A stretch of DNA of 64,000 bases from assembly GCF_004138325.1 (NCBI RefSeq), contig NZ_SBLB01000003.1, forward strand, positions 372,001 to 436,000, read 5' to 3'. Source of the DNA: Spirosoma sordidisoli (lineage in GTDB: Bacteria > Bacteroidota > Bacteroidia > Cytophagales > Spirosomataceae). The translations under genes and the position numbers were made by a program. A model generated the notes under the pieces. That model ran no database searches. It was not told the DNA's origin and saw only the letters and a list, made by a program, of their open reading frames with translations. Position 1 is the first letter of the stretch; each line of letters opens with the position of its first letter. Positions 16,669 to 23,722 of this stretch are shown in pieces.

Positions 16669-16683
16669 GTTGACGCCGGTTGA
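16669..16683 (-). promoter_or_regulatory. TCAAC-N5-TCAAC double box upstream of the 222-aa gene
   Basis: Reading toward the gene, TCAAC-CGGCG-TCAAC ends 4 bp before the ATG at 16664. It is a perfect copy of the dispersed element motif with exact 10-bp phasing. Confidence 0.6.
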
Positions 16684-16710
16684 CCTATGCCCCGGCAGGT
16701 TTGGGTTATA

Positions 16711-16953
16711 CTAGTTGTCTTTTCTGGTGAGCGAGATGTATTGACGGCCCTCGTTATATGCCATGTAGTACTTGCCCACATGGTATATGTCGTCTTCGGT
16801 GCCGTTACCGAGCGTGTCGGACGTTTCGTACTCGTCATGCACATCGAAGGTTTCGATGAGAATGGGCAGCAGTTTGGCGTTGCCGATGGCATTGCGGATG
16901 TTGATAAGCACCTGGGCTTTTTCGCCCTGAAAGAAAAAGATTTGACTAAACAT
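16711..16953 (-). CDS. small unknown protein (80 aa)
   Basis: Not recognised. The sequence is mixed alpha/beta in character (LINIRNAIGNAKLLPILIE, then an acidic turn-rich part and KYYMAYNEGRQYISL). It is in the leftward run and has a GTTGA half-site at 16961-16965, 7 bp before its start. Confidence 0.6.
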   Translation of the reverse strand: MFSQIFFFQGEKAQVLINIRNAIGNAKLLPILIETFDVHDEYETSDTLGNGTEDDIYHVGKYYMAYNEGRQYISLTRKDN

Positions 16954-17025
16954 AGTGGTGGTTGATTAAGACGGTCCCGCTCCGGCCCGTCCGGGGAGCC
17001 GGTACCGGCCGTAGCGGTTGACGGA

Positions 17026-17661
17026 TTAAATCATGGTGCCATCGGCCTCAAACTCGTAGTTATTGGCTTCGCAGGCTTCGATAAAGGCTTCCATACTGTT
17101 GGCATGTTCAAGGTCGGCAGCGCAGTCTTTCGCCCACTCCTCAAAGCAGGTGTCAAGCAGGTCTTCCAATGTGACAGACGGGTCGGGCTTCTTCATGTAG
17201 GCATAGATGGGTTCAAGCAGGGAATCGTCGATGCAATAGCCCGTCAGGACGCCCCCCGTTTCCAAGGTGATGCGCGACCGGCGTTCTACGCGGCCAACGC
17301 CCGGCGTCAGGGTGTTGGTCTTACGGTTGAACGATTTGGAATACCAGCGGCCTTTGTAGATGTCGCCGCGCAGGTTATTCCAGAGCCAGGCGGCGAGTCG
17401 TGGACCGGACAGGTGGGCCACATCGTCAACATCGTGGTGCCATTCATCATGGAACCCGTATCGTACCTCTCCCCCATTTTCGTCGTACTCCCAGTGTTTG
17501 ATCTTAATGGGAAAGAGTTTGGCAAAGGCTTCGAGGGACTCTTTGTTTTCACTATGCCAACCGTAGTTGTCGCCGTCTTTGATATAGTCCATGTGAGCTT
17601 GCTCTCTAGCCTCTTCGCTCAACTCATTGACGGTAAATACCGATACTTCGATGGTACGCAT
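17026..17661 (-). CDS. phage-type protein of unknown function with MRTIEV-ELSEEAREQA start
   Basis: The 211-residue product starts MRTIEVSVFTVNELSEEAREQA, an N-terminal pattern I have seen in many phage and plasmid proteins sometimes labelled as antitoxin-like, without experimental support. Acidic and aromatic residues follow (GWHSENKESLEAFAKLF, HDEWHHDVDDVAHLSG), then a helical C-terminus (LEDLLDTCFEEWAKDCAADLE). A longer start at 17733 lacks family similarity. It is part of the leftward early operon. Confidence 0.72.
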   Translation of the reverse strand: MRTIEVSVFTVNELSEEAREQAHMDYIKDGDNYGWHSENKESLEAFAKLFPIKIKHWEYDENGGEVRYGFHDEWHHDVDDVAHLSGPRLAAWLWNNLRGDIYKGRWYSKSFNRKTNTLTPGVGRVERRSRITLETGGVLTGYCIDDSLLEPIYAYMKKPDPSVTLEDLLDTCFEEWAKDCAADLEHANSMEAFIEACEANNYEFEADGTMI

Positions 17662-17672
17662 GACTGTAGGGG

Positions 17673-17810
17673 TTACTGGTGAAGAAATGGGTAGACGTGA
17701 ATCATAAACTGACCGCCGATCAGAAACAGCCATGCTAAGCAGAAGGCTAAGATGATCAAGACGGTCAGGGCGTTGAGCCAGGTAAACTTTCGCTTTCGGA
17801 GTGTGCTCAT
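17673..17810 (-). CDS. 45-aa single-pass membrane protein
   Basis: The short frame MSTLRKRKFTWLNALTVLII... carries a basic N-terminus and one hydrophobic helix (about residues 11-33), then a short outside tail ending YPFLHQ. Its ATG overlaps the TGA of the gene upstream (ATGA at 17807-17810), so it is very probably translated. The role is unknown. Confidence 0.6.
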   Translation of the reverse strand: MSTLRKRKFTWLNALTVLIILAFCLAWLFLIGGQFMIHVYPFLHQ

Positions 17811-18022
17811 ACGTTTCGGTATCTGGCTACGGTCTGGATCAGTTCACAGGCACCGCCGAAGAGCCTGACCTTATCGGCTGCTATCGGGGAGTCGATTTTG
17901 TTTTTGACCGCCCAGACTACGGATGCGGCTTCGGAGTGGGTCATCTTGCCGATGAACATGGCCTGACGGATGAGGTTTGGGTAGCGTTGCGCTACTGCGT
18001 GGAACTTGCTCGTCGTGATCAT
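17807..18022 (-). CDS. small unknown helical protein (71 aa)
   Basis: Not recognised. The product starts MITTSKFHAVAQRYPNLIRQ and is helical with AASVVWAVKNKIDSPIAADK. It has a perfect TCAAC double box 6 bp before its start codon and is coupled to the following membrane-protein gene by an ATGA overlap. Confidence 0.62.
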   Translation of the reverse strand: MITTSKFHAVAQRYPNLIRQAMFIGKMTHSEAASVVWAVKNKIDSPIAADKVRLFGGACELIQTVARYRNV

Positions 18023-18028
18023 TATAGG

Positions 18029-18043
18029 GTTGATTTAAGTTGA
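18029..18043 (-). promoter_or_regulatory. TCAAC-N5-TCAAC double box upstream of the 71-aa gene
   Basis: Toward the gene it reads TCAAC-TTAAA-TCAAC, perfect and 10-bp phased, ending 6 bp before the ATG at 18022. It abuts a 28-bp perfect palindrome on its far side. Confidence 0.62.
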
Positions 18044-18070
18044 TGCCGGAGCATACGTATGCTCCGGCAT
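18043..18070. repeat. perfect 28-bp palindrome between two early genes
   Basis: ATGCCGGAGCATAC is followed at once by its exact reverse complement GTATGCTCCGGCAT. It sits between the stop codon at 18075 and the TCAAC box. It could form a cruciform or RNA hairpin, or be the binding site of a dimeric protein. No T-run follows, so a simple terminator is unlikely. Confidence 0.7.
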
Positions 18071-18074
18071 GTGA

Positions 18075-18329
18075 CTAGTTGTGTTGAACTGCAAACAGGT
18101 CTGCTGGTTGGTTAAGCAGGGCGAGAGCGGTTTCGTGCAGGTTGTCAATAGACTCCCCGAGTTGCTGCTGCTGCTCGAAGAGTTCATTGATGTAGTCGGC
18201 ATTGGTGCGGTTCTGTCTCATCAGGTCGATGAGGTGGTCGCGGTAGTGGCTCATGGCGGCCAGTATCATTTCAGCTTCGCTGTACTGCTTTTTACCACGG
18301 AAGGCGGAGATATTGATAGACAGGGTCAT
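18075..18329 (-). CDS. small unknown coiled-coil-like protein (84 aa)
   Basis: Not recognised. After SINISAFRGKKQYSEAEMIL the sequence is one long amphipathic helix region (MSHYRDHLIDLMRQN, YINELFEQQQQLGESIDNLH). The ATG overlaps the stop of the upstream gene (ATGA at 18326-18329), so the two are coupled. Confidence 0.65.
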   Translation of the reverse strand: MTLSINISAFRGKKQYSEAEMILAAMSHYRDHLIDLMRQNRTNADYINELFEQQQQLGESIDNLHETALALLNQPADLFAVQHN

Positions 18330-18838
18330 GGCTTGGGTTTGGTCAGGATTTGGTTATACATTTCATCAAGTACCGGCTCGGGATACAGGCCGAGTTTGCC
18401 CCATGTAGCATCTTCTACGTACATGAGTTTATAGTCGCCGGCAACTTTGGTTCTGCCTGTGGCGATCTTGCCGAGTTCTTTGACTTTGTCTAACCAATCG
18501 TGCTTGCCTACCATTTCCAGGTATTCACGCATGGTATAGCGTATTTCATGGCCGGGCCGTCGAAGCGGGACGCTCTGTGGCGTTGCCTTTGATGTGCGGT
18601 CCAGCTCCGTCCGGTGCGCCGAATCGGCCAACGCGGTTTTCCGGATTAGCTTTGATAGCTCAAGGCGTTCCTGTTTGGAGATTGAGCCAAAGTCGTCGGA
18701 CTCGGACGCCAGAAGGAACAGTTTGAGCAGCGCGTTGCCGGCTGGGGTGTTCGGCATGGATGCCGATGGCTCAAAAGCGGTGGTGTTCGCTTTTGGGGGT
18801 TGGAAACCTGCTGGTTTCTGGGTAGGTTTGTTTAGCAT
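18326..18838 (-). CDS. unknown element protein (170 aa)
   Basis: Not recognised. The first ~30 residues are Pro/Ala-rich and probably disordered; the rest is helical and charged (SKQERLELSKLIRKTALADS, YTMREYLEMVGKHDWLDKVK). It is the first gene of one leftward sub-operon; a hairpin at 18857-18890 lies in its 5' region. Its product and that of the next gene are translationally coupled. Confidence 0.65.
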   Translation of the reverse strand: MLNKPTQKPAGFQPPKANTTAFEPSASMPNTPAGNALLKLFLLASESDDFGSISKQERLELSKLIRKTALADSAHRTELDRTSKATPQSVPLRRPGHEIRYTMREYLEMVGKHDWLDKVKELGKIATGRTKVAGDYKLMYVEDATWGKLGLYPEPVLDEMYNQILTKPKP

Positions 18839-18856
18839 AGTATTTTATGCTGTTTT

Positions 18857-18896
18857 GCCTCGGCGACTGGTCTCACGCAGTTGTCGGGGCTTTTTT
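18857..18896 (+). terminator. hairpin with T-run upstream of the 18975 gene
   Basis: A 13-bp stem (18857-18869 with 18878-18890, all positions pair if G-U pairs are allowed in RNA) is followed by six Ts. As plus-strand RNA it is a good intrinsic terminator that would shield the rightward membrane-protein gene. Read leftward it would be a 5' leader hairpin of the gene starting at 18838. Confidence 0.6.
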
Positions 18897-18974
18897 ATGA
18901 CCGTATAGTAAATTCTATGGGTATAGGCTGGCCGCTGGGTGATTTTTGGTTCCTGCTATCAACCGTATCCTGCA

Positions 18975-19397
18975 ATGCATGACCTTGCCTCCGTCGCTAA
19001 GATTGTTTTCCAATCCGCTGCTTCTCTTTTGTTGTTGGTTCTGGCTTTCTGGGTGATTGATTTTATATTCTTTGAGGTTTTAGTGGCTGGTTTTCTATAT
19101 GTGGCTGCGTATAACACGTTGCTGGCTTTCGCTACAGCGGTGCTTTTTTACCGGCTCTTGTGGCGTTACTACGTCCGCGCATCTGAGATGGCGTTTACGT
19201 ATGCCTTGTCCGGCTTTACCTATGGGCCGTTACTATCCGGCGTCGGTGTATGGGGACTTTTATTCAACCTGTTCTATATGGTGCACCGCATCTGGACGAT
19301 GCAGGATAGTTATGACACATGGATAGTGTTGTACTCAGTCCTTTTCAGTGTGGCCGCTGGCTTACTGACCGTCTCCATGATTTCCGATCCGGAATAG
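18975..19397 (+). CDS. integral membrane protein, four or more helices, unknown
   Basis: This is the only rightward gene inside the leftward run. From the ATG at 18975 the 140-residue product (MHDLASVAKIVFQSAAS...) has about four hydrophobic helices (LLLLVLAFWVIDFIFF, LYVAAYNTLLAFATAVLF, GPLLSGVGVWGLLFNLFYM, WIVLYSVLFSVAAGLL). Codon use is more AT-rich than in the virion genes. A terminator stands before it. A superinfection-exclusion or other lysogenic-conversion role is possible but only a guess. Confidence 0.6.
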   Translation: MHDLASVAKIVFQSAASLLLLVLAFWVIDFIFFEVLVAGFLYVAAYNTLLAFATAVLFYRLLWRYYVRASEMAFTYALSGFTYGPLLSGVGVWGLLFNLFYMVHRIWTMQDSYDTWIVLYSVLFSVAAGLLTVSMISDPE

Positions 19398-19415
19398 CAT
19401 TGAGCGTGGACAGAA

Positions 19416-19760
19416 CTATGGTTTGGTCGTAGCAAAGGCACCGTAATTGATATGGTCAATCAGGGCGCATTTGGTGGGCAGGTCGAGGTCGTCAACGTAG
19501 ATCAGGTCGTTGTTTATTTCTGCGGCAACCCATTCCTCTCCGTCAAAGAATATACGCACGATGGGTTGGGCATTGACTCGCATCCCGTTATAGAGTATAT
19601 CGTCCGGCGAGTCTGGCAGGACCACACCCTCGCTATCTTCCTTGTACTGGTGATACCACCATTTGCTTTTATCTAATGTCCCAAGTGATTTCTCAAGCAT
19701 CTCATTGGTGACGGCTTCGCAAGCCTTGTAGGCTTGCAGTATTTCCTGTGTGTTGGTCAT
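19416..19760 (-). CDS. unknown element protein (114 aa)
   Basis: Not recognised. The acidic product has an N-terminal helix (TQEILQAYKACEAVTNEMLEK) and a beta-rich C-terminus (PIVRIFFDGEEWVAAEINNDLIYVDDLDL). ATG overlaps the upstream stop (19757-19760). Confidence 0.65.
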   Translation of the reverse strand: MTNTQEILQAYKACEAVTNEMLEKSLGTLDKSKWWYHQYKEDSEGVVLPDSPDDILYNGMRVNAQPIVRIFFDGEEWVAAEINNDLIYVDDLDLPTKCALIDHINYGAFATTKP

Positions 19761-20014
19761 GGCTCTGGAAAGTAAATGGGTTCGTCGTCAATGGGGTGCT
19801 GATCGACGGATACGGGTTCTATTACGGTAGCGTGCCAGTACATCCCGTTTTCGAGTGGGATATAGATAATGTCGCCTTCATTGAAGGCATGGGCGTTGGG
19901 CCACCGGACGACTTCGGTTTGTCCGTGGTGCCACACTTTAAGGGCGTTGGGACGTTGATACACGGCCACACCGAGCCCAATCATGGACAGGGTGATAAGG
20001 ATGGCTTTTTTCAT
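19757..20014 (-). CDS. small secreted or membrane-anchored protein (85 aa)
   Basis: Not recognised. It starts with a signal-like helix (MKKAILITLSMIGLGVAVYQ) and continues with a beta-rich part (EGDIIYIPLENGMYWHATVIEP) that may be a small SH3-like barrel. It is coupled to the following gene by ATGA and is in a tight leftward set. Confidence 0.63.
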   Translation of the reverse strand: MKKAILITLSMIGLGVAVYQRPNALKVWHHGQTEVVRWPNAHAFNEGDIIYIPLENGMYWHATVIEPVSVDQHPIDDEPIYFPEP

Positions 20015-20016
20015 GG

Positions 20017-20217
20017 CTAATCAAGGGTTGATAGGGTTCTGTCAGAGATTAACTCGGTTACGTGGATGGACGAAACCAGGGTGTGTCCCGTCTCAATGGC
20101 GGCCTTATTTTCTTCGGTATCCAGTACGCCCAGTATGTTTCGGGCTATTTGCAGTCGATAGCCGTTGATGTCGCCGTCAAAGACGATGCAGAGTTTGATT
20201 GTGATTTCGGTTTTCAT
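20017..20217 (-). CDS. small unknown protein (66 aa)
   Basis: Not recognised. The sequence MKTEITIKLCIVFDGDINGYRLQIARN is beta-rich and the gene lies 2 bp from the next gene and 4 bp from the previous one, so it fits the operon. Confidence 0.6.
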   Translation of the reverse strand: MKTEITIKLCIVFDGDINGYRLQIARNILGVLDTEENKAAIETGHTLVSSIHVTELISDRTLSTLD

Positions 20218-20221
20218 GGGG

Positions 20222-20488
20222 TTACTCTTGAAAGCGTAGATTCCATTCGAGCAGGCACATACCGTAGAGGTCTACCCGGCGGCTCTGGCACAGCTCAAAC
20301 GCCTGTTCCATCAGGGCGTCGAGCCGGCCGGCCATCTCGGGCGTATAGAAGGGCTGGTTTTCCCTCACGGTGTCCTTAAAGGAATCGTCGGGGTGAAAAC
20401 AAACACGGTCGATGTCGTATAAGTGTACGATCATCAGGTGTACGTCGGTCAGGGTGTTGATACTGGCCGGCAGGCAGGGCTTATTCAT
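20222..20488 (-). CDS. small unknown protein (88 aa)
   Basis: Not recognised. It contains VHLMIVHLYDIDRVCFHPDDS and a helical C-terminal half (EMAGRLDALMEQAFELCQSR). ATG overlaps the stop of a 35-aa membrane ORF (20485-20488). Confidence 0.6.
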   Translation of the reverse strand: MNKPCLPASINTLTDVHLMIVHLYDIDRVCFHPDDSFKDTVRENQPFYTPEMAGRLDALMEQAFELCQSRRVDLYGMCLLEWNLRFQE

Positions 20489-20592
20489 TGGCTGAGCAGG
20501 ATAGCGGCCAGCAGGGCCAGCGCAATCAGGGTGGTGGCGATCCGCAGCACCAGCTCTGACTGCTTTTTGAGCTTATGCAGTTCCTTTGACAT
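20485..20592 (-). CDS. 35-aa single-pass membrane peptide
   Basis: The frame MSKELHKLKKQSELVLRIAT... has a basic first half and one hydrophobic helix (about 17-34). It is joined on both sides by overlaps: TAATG with the gene upstream and ATGA with the gene downstream. That placement is the main support. Confidence 0.55.
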   Translation of the reverse strand: MSKELHKLKKQSELVLRIATTLIALALLAAILLSQ

Positions 20593-20810
20593 TAGTTGAC
20601 CCCATTGAGTTTGTCATTGTCTCTCTCTTCATTGAAGCTGTAGAGGGCCATTTCTTTGACTTCGGTAAACGAAGCACCCTGACGCCACAAAAAGTGCATC
20701 AGATCGGTGAGCAGGTCTGTGCCTGCCTGTACGGGTTGCTCATCGGACTCTTCATAATGTTCGTCCAGGATTGCGCGGATTTTCTCAACGCGCTCATCTA
20801 CGGATAGCAT
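20592..20810 (-). CDS. small acidic unknown protein (72 aa)
   Basis: Not recognised. I choose the start MLSVDERVEKIRAILDEHYE at 20810; an upstream ATG at 20876 would place a hairpin (20848-20865) inside the gene. The product is helical and acidic. A TCAAC-type double box lies upstream at 20898-20912. Confidence 0.6.
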   Translation of the reverse strand: MLSVDERVEKIRAILDEHYEESDEQPVQAGTDLLTDLMHFLWRQGASFTEVKEMALYSFNEERDNDKLNGVN

Positions 20811-20897
20811 GGCTATAGATGGTTTTTGGTTGTGTAGGTATCCTACTACGACCCCGAAAGGTCGTTTCGCTCTCACTAGAGCTCATCAGGCAGGCTA

Positions 20898-20912
20898 TTT
20901 GACAAAGGTTGA
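20898..20912 (-). promoter_or_regulatory. TCAAC-type double box (one mismatch)
   Basis: Toward the 72-aa gene it reads TCAAC-CTTTG-TCAAA, 10-bp phased. It is directly next to the stop codon of the upstream gene (20913). Confidence 0.5.
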
Positions 20913-21173
20913 CTACTCCCATATGAGAAATAGCTCACCGTTGTTATAGTATTTTGTGAACTCCTCAAACTCAACCGGGTCTTTAACCTCGTCTTTATAC
21001 TGTTGGTATTCGTGTTCAACTTCATCCGTTATTTTAAAAGTCCTGAGTATCCCGTCATTTAGCTCTCTGGATTTTTCTTCAATTCTCATTTGGCCGTTGA
21101 CTGCATCGTCAACAGTATCGTACTCGAAAGTTTCTTCACCATATTCAGCCGAAGTCATTGTTAGAATCACCAT
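20913..21173 (-). CDS. small acidic unknown protein (86 aa)
   Basis: Not recognised. It starts MVILTMTSAEYGEETFEYDT and is rich in Glu and Tyr (VEHEYQQYKDEVKDPVEFEE). More AT-rich than its neighbours. It has its own TCAAC-type box 40 bp upstream. Confidence 0.62.
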   Translation of the reverse strand: MVILTMTSAEYGEETFEYDTVDDAVNGQMRIEEKSRELNDGILRTFKITDEVEHEYQQYKDEVKDPVEFEEFTKYYNNGELFLIWE

Positions 21174-21213
21174 AAACTTGCCCGTTATGCCGATAGCGCA
21201 GCGTTAATGGTTA

Positions 21214-21228
21214 TTTGACAAAGGTTGA
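21214..21228 (-). promoter_or_regulatory. TCAAC-type double box (one mismatch)
   Basis: Toward the 86-aa gene it reads TCAAC-CTTTG-TCAAA, the same 15-mer as at 20898-20912. It lies between the stop at 21233 and the next start at 21173. Confidence 0.5.
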
Positions 21229-21232
21229 TGGT

Positions 21233-21772
21233 CTACTTTGCTACTGGTGTCAGGCCGGCGATTTTGAGGATAGATTCAGCAGGAACGCGACCAGCTGCCA
21301 GCTCGGTGCGAACCAAAGACATGGCTTCTGTTTTGGTCATTTTCTTTTCCCGAACGGGTTTGGCGGGCTTTTCATTTTTGGCCCGATACGCTACAAGGCC
21401 GGCTACTTCACCGGCTTTTTCACGGACTACTTTACGGGCGTCAGCCAGTTCGTTGTATGCCTGGTCAATAGCTGCGAGTGTAGCAGCCGCATTATACGCG
21501 CCCTCAGGCACGAGCCGGGTAATGGCATGGCTTTTCTCATCTGCCAGGAATGATTTGGTAGCCGCTTTAAAGGCCAGTTCAGACGAGACTTTCGGCTCAG
21601 ACTTTAGGGCCAACAAAAGTTGCAGATACTTGGGCAGACTGGCATTGGCCTTGATCCAGCGTCCGGCGTCTTTTGGCCGTGAATAGCCGTTAGACAAGGT
21701 TACGCCCATTGCGCCATTCACTTTGATTTCTACGGCTTCGCCGTTTTGACGTACTCCATTGAAAAATTCCAT
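21233..21772 (-). CDS. unknown element protein (179 aa), first gene of the leftward run
   Basis: Not recognised. The product starts MEFFNGVRQNGEAVEIKVNG and has an Ala/Lys-rich helical middle (about 60-150) and a C-terminal helix pair with MTKTEAMSLVRTELAAGRVP. A single-stranded-DNA or nucleoid-binding role would fit its basic helices but is a guess. Its upstream region holds a perfect TCAAC double box, so it may be the first early gene of the left transcription unit. Confidence 0.65.
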   Translation of the reverse strand: MEFFNGVRQNGEAVEIKVNGAMGVTLSNGYSRPKDAGRWIKANASLPKYLQLLLALKSEPKVSSELAFKAATKSFLADEKSHAITRLVPEGAYNAAATLAAIDQAYNELADARKVVREKAGEVAGLVAYRAKNEKPAKPVREKKMTKTEAMSLVRTELAAGRVPAESILKIAGLTPVAK

Positions 21773-21789
21773 GATCGTATAATTTAAAG

Positions 21790-21804
21790 GTTGATAAAAG
21801 TTGA
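21790..21804 (-). promoter_or_regulatory. TCAAC-N5-TCAAC double box upstream of the leftward operon
   Basis: Toward the gene at 21772 it reads TCAAC-TTTTA-TCAAC, perfect, 10-bp phased, ending 17 bp before the ATG. Confidence 0.6.
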
Positions 21805-22138
21805 AAACAAAAGTCCCAACGGGACAATGGCGACCAGTCGGATAACGAATCCGAATAACGGCGGGCCGTTGCTGGTCTGGTAAAAAGTATTGTTGTTTTT
21901 TATTCCGGCTAACTCCGACTTGCCTATCGTTCATCTACACCGTTCAGAGCCATTTCGCACCAATATGATTGGTCAGACTCCTACCTATCAGTACTACCGC
22001 TATAGTGCGGGTTCCGTTGACTGTAAGCCGGCTGACGAGTATGTCACACCCGTTCCGTTTGTTTCGGTCTATCAGGGCCGATACTGTCAGACCGTTGGTG
22101 GTCAGGTCCGTTCTGTTGTCGTTGCCGATTGAGAACAT

Positions 22139-22771
22139 GACAAAGATACGAGTAATATTTTAAAAAACAACTACTCGCTTAAAAATAGTTGACAGCATGT
22201 CGGGACACTACTTCGCCGAACATAGGAACCGCATACGTGTGTGTACGCATCTACGCGGGCGCGTGTGTTGAGGTGAGAAAGGAAAAGGAATTGATTATCA
22301 GTCACTTACATAACACATGATAAACTATTCGTCCACTATACCGGACTAAAACTGTACCCAACGTAGACAAACGGGTAATTGTATTATTCCGATATGTAAG
22401 CAGATTGGTACGGGTAGAAAATTGGGGAAATAGATAGCGTATATACCGACACGTATAGACAGAATACTGATATGTATAGGGGTATGGGGTACAAAAAGGC
22501 TGGGCCAGAAATCACAGGTAGCCGGGGGTGGGTTGCCCAGGGAAACGCAGGGGTCGAAGATTGGGGGGCTATACTCACAATTACGATATGCGACATCAGC
22601 ACACCTTCCGCCCCCTGTCTACCTCTGAGAGCAGCAGCAGGTGGTGTCAAATCAAACAAATAAACCCGTCCTAATAAGTACTAAGAATAGATCGCCACAA
22701 CTCTCTGATTACTAGCACTAATTCATATTCTTAATCAATACGTTTTTAATTCTATCTGAATATTTAAAGGA
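22139..22771. other. AT-rich non-coding region between leftward and rightward runs, possible origin or control region
   Basis: About 630 bp hold no convincing gene. The base composition is clearly more AT-rich than the flanks, and short related words recur: GATATGTA (near 22391 and 22468), CGTATATA (near 22438) and CGTATAGAC (near 22452), plus alternating TACGTGTGTGTACG near 22235. A single TCAAC half-site is at 22188-22192. Its place next to a RepL-like gene suggests an origin or switch region; nothing in the bases proves it. Confidence 0.4.
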
Positions 22772-22779
22772 TATTTTTG
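22772..22779 (+). promoter_or_regulatory. candidate -7 box (TATTTTTG) before the RepL-like gene
   Basis: TATTTTTG fits TAnnTTTG. The transcription start expected a few bases further would fall in the TCAAC double box at 22781-22795, a classic repressor position. The -33 box is not clear. Confidence 0.35.
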
Positions 22780-22780
22780 G

Positions 22781-22795
22781 GTTGACTTTGGTTGA
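22781..22795 (-). promoter_or_regulatory. TCAAC-N5-TCAAC double box in front of the RepL-like gene
   Basis: On the plus strand it reads GTTGA-CTTTG-GTTGA, so on the minus strand TCAAC-CAAAG-TCAAC, perfect and 10-bp phased. Its orientation is opposite to the gene it precedes. Confidence 0.6.
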
Positions 22796-22877
22796 CTCAT
22801 GGATATTATCTAATTTTGATACAGGTATTCATAATGATACTATAGTGGCAGGGCGGCCTGCGACAGACTATCGGGAA

Positions 22878-23384
22878 ATGAAAAAGCAATCAGTGGGGAT
22901 TACCGACTTCTCTACCTATGACCAGAACCCCTACTCACCATCGGGTATGGAGTCGAAGCGGTTTATCCGGCAGAAAGACGAGCGGGTGTTTATCAATCAA
23001 GAGACGGGCGAAGTCGTTACCATGCGGGTGGCTGATGAATCCGTCACACGCATCACCGACCCCAAAGCCTTTATCAAACTATTCCAGGAGTCCCTGACCA
23101 GCGTGGGCGACCTGACGGTGCCAGGGCTAAAGGTACTCGTCTATATGATGATGAAGCTAAAGCCGGGGGGGGATGAAGTTACTATCGTCGTGGACAGTTT
23201 TCTGGATCACTTCGACTACGGCATCAGTGAGAACGGGCAGCGCAGTAAGATGCCCTACTACAAAGGCATCGCCGACCTGTTGAGTCATAAGCTCATCGCC
23301 CGAAAGCGGGGCTACGATCACACCTACTTTATCAACGTTGACGCCTTCTTTAATGGCGACAGAACCAAACTCGTAAAGCAGTAA
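22878..23384 (+). CDS. RepL-like winged-helix protein, candidate replication initiator
   Basis: From the ATG at 22878 the 168-residue product resembles plasmid RepL-type initiators: VFINQETGEVVTM, then AFIKLFQESLTSVGDLTVPG, a hydrophobic helix, a helix-turn-helix-like stretch near 105-145 (YYKGIADLLSHKLIARK) and the family-like end YFINVDAFFNGDR. RepL proteins start replication of small plasmids and some phage-plasmids from sites inside or near their gene. In this element it follows an AT-rich region and a TCAAC double box. A pure transcription-regulator role is the main alternative. A longer start at 22782 is possible. Confidence 0.65.
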   Translation: MKKQSVGITDFSTYDQNPYSPSGMESKRFIRQKDERVFINQETGEVVTMRVADESVTRITDPKAFIKLFQESLTSVGDLTVPGLKVLVYMMMKLKPGGDEVTIVVDSFLDHFDYGISENGQRSKMPYYKGIADLLSHKLIARKRGYDHTYFINVDAFFNGDRTKLVKQ

Positions 23385-23420
23385 ACCCAACGCCGACCGG
23401 GCGGTAAGCGGGGAGAGGAG

Positions 23421-23693
23421 ATGTCTATATTAGAAGAATTAGAAGAATTGATAAGTGATTTACCGGTTGACTGGGTAGGCACAGGAGATCGTGTATCAGC
23501 TGATATTCAGGAAAGGCGGTGGTCTGAGAGAAAAGAACACTTGTTCGAACGCCTGAAAATAGCCATAAACGCTACGGCCCCTAAAGCGGATGAAAAGCTA
23601 CAGCCCAGAAGTCAGGTAGCTACCGGATCGCCAGCGTCCAACTCGCTGGACGGATGCCCGTTTCAGTACTGCGACTCAAAGCCCGCGTGTTAA
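23421..23693 (+). CDS. small unknown protein (90 aa)
   Basis: Not recognised. It begins MSILEELEELISDLPVDW and has a charged helical first half; the last third (SQVATGSPASNSLDGCPFQY) is irregular. The start is preceded by GGGGAGAGGAG, an unusually good Shine-Dalgarno-like run for this phylum. Confidence 0.5.
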   Translation: MSILEELEELISDLPVDWVGTGDRVSADIQERRWSERKEHLFERLKIAINATAPKADEKLQPRSQVATGSPASNSLDGCPFQYCDSKPAC

Positions 23694-23722
23694 AATCAGT
23701 GCCGATATAAACAAATCATACA

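Noticed and set aside
16998..17009. 12-bp palindrome GCCGGTACCGGC
   Set aside because: Short and in a GC-rich gap where such words are not rare; no further support.
21890..22163. Three short overlapping ORFs on both strands (21890-22132, 21969-22163, 21944-22138)
   Set aside because: None has a family or coupling support and they contradict each other. The minus 64-codon one could be real but evidence is too weak.
22384..22659. 91-codon minus-strand ORF in the AT-rich region
   Set aside because: Hydrophobic low-quality sequence at the end, no overlap or spacing with other genes and no motif; not convincing.
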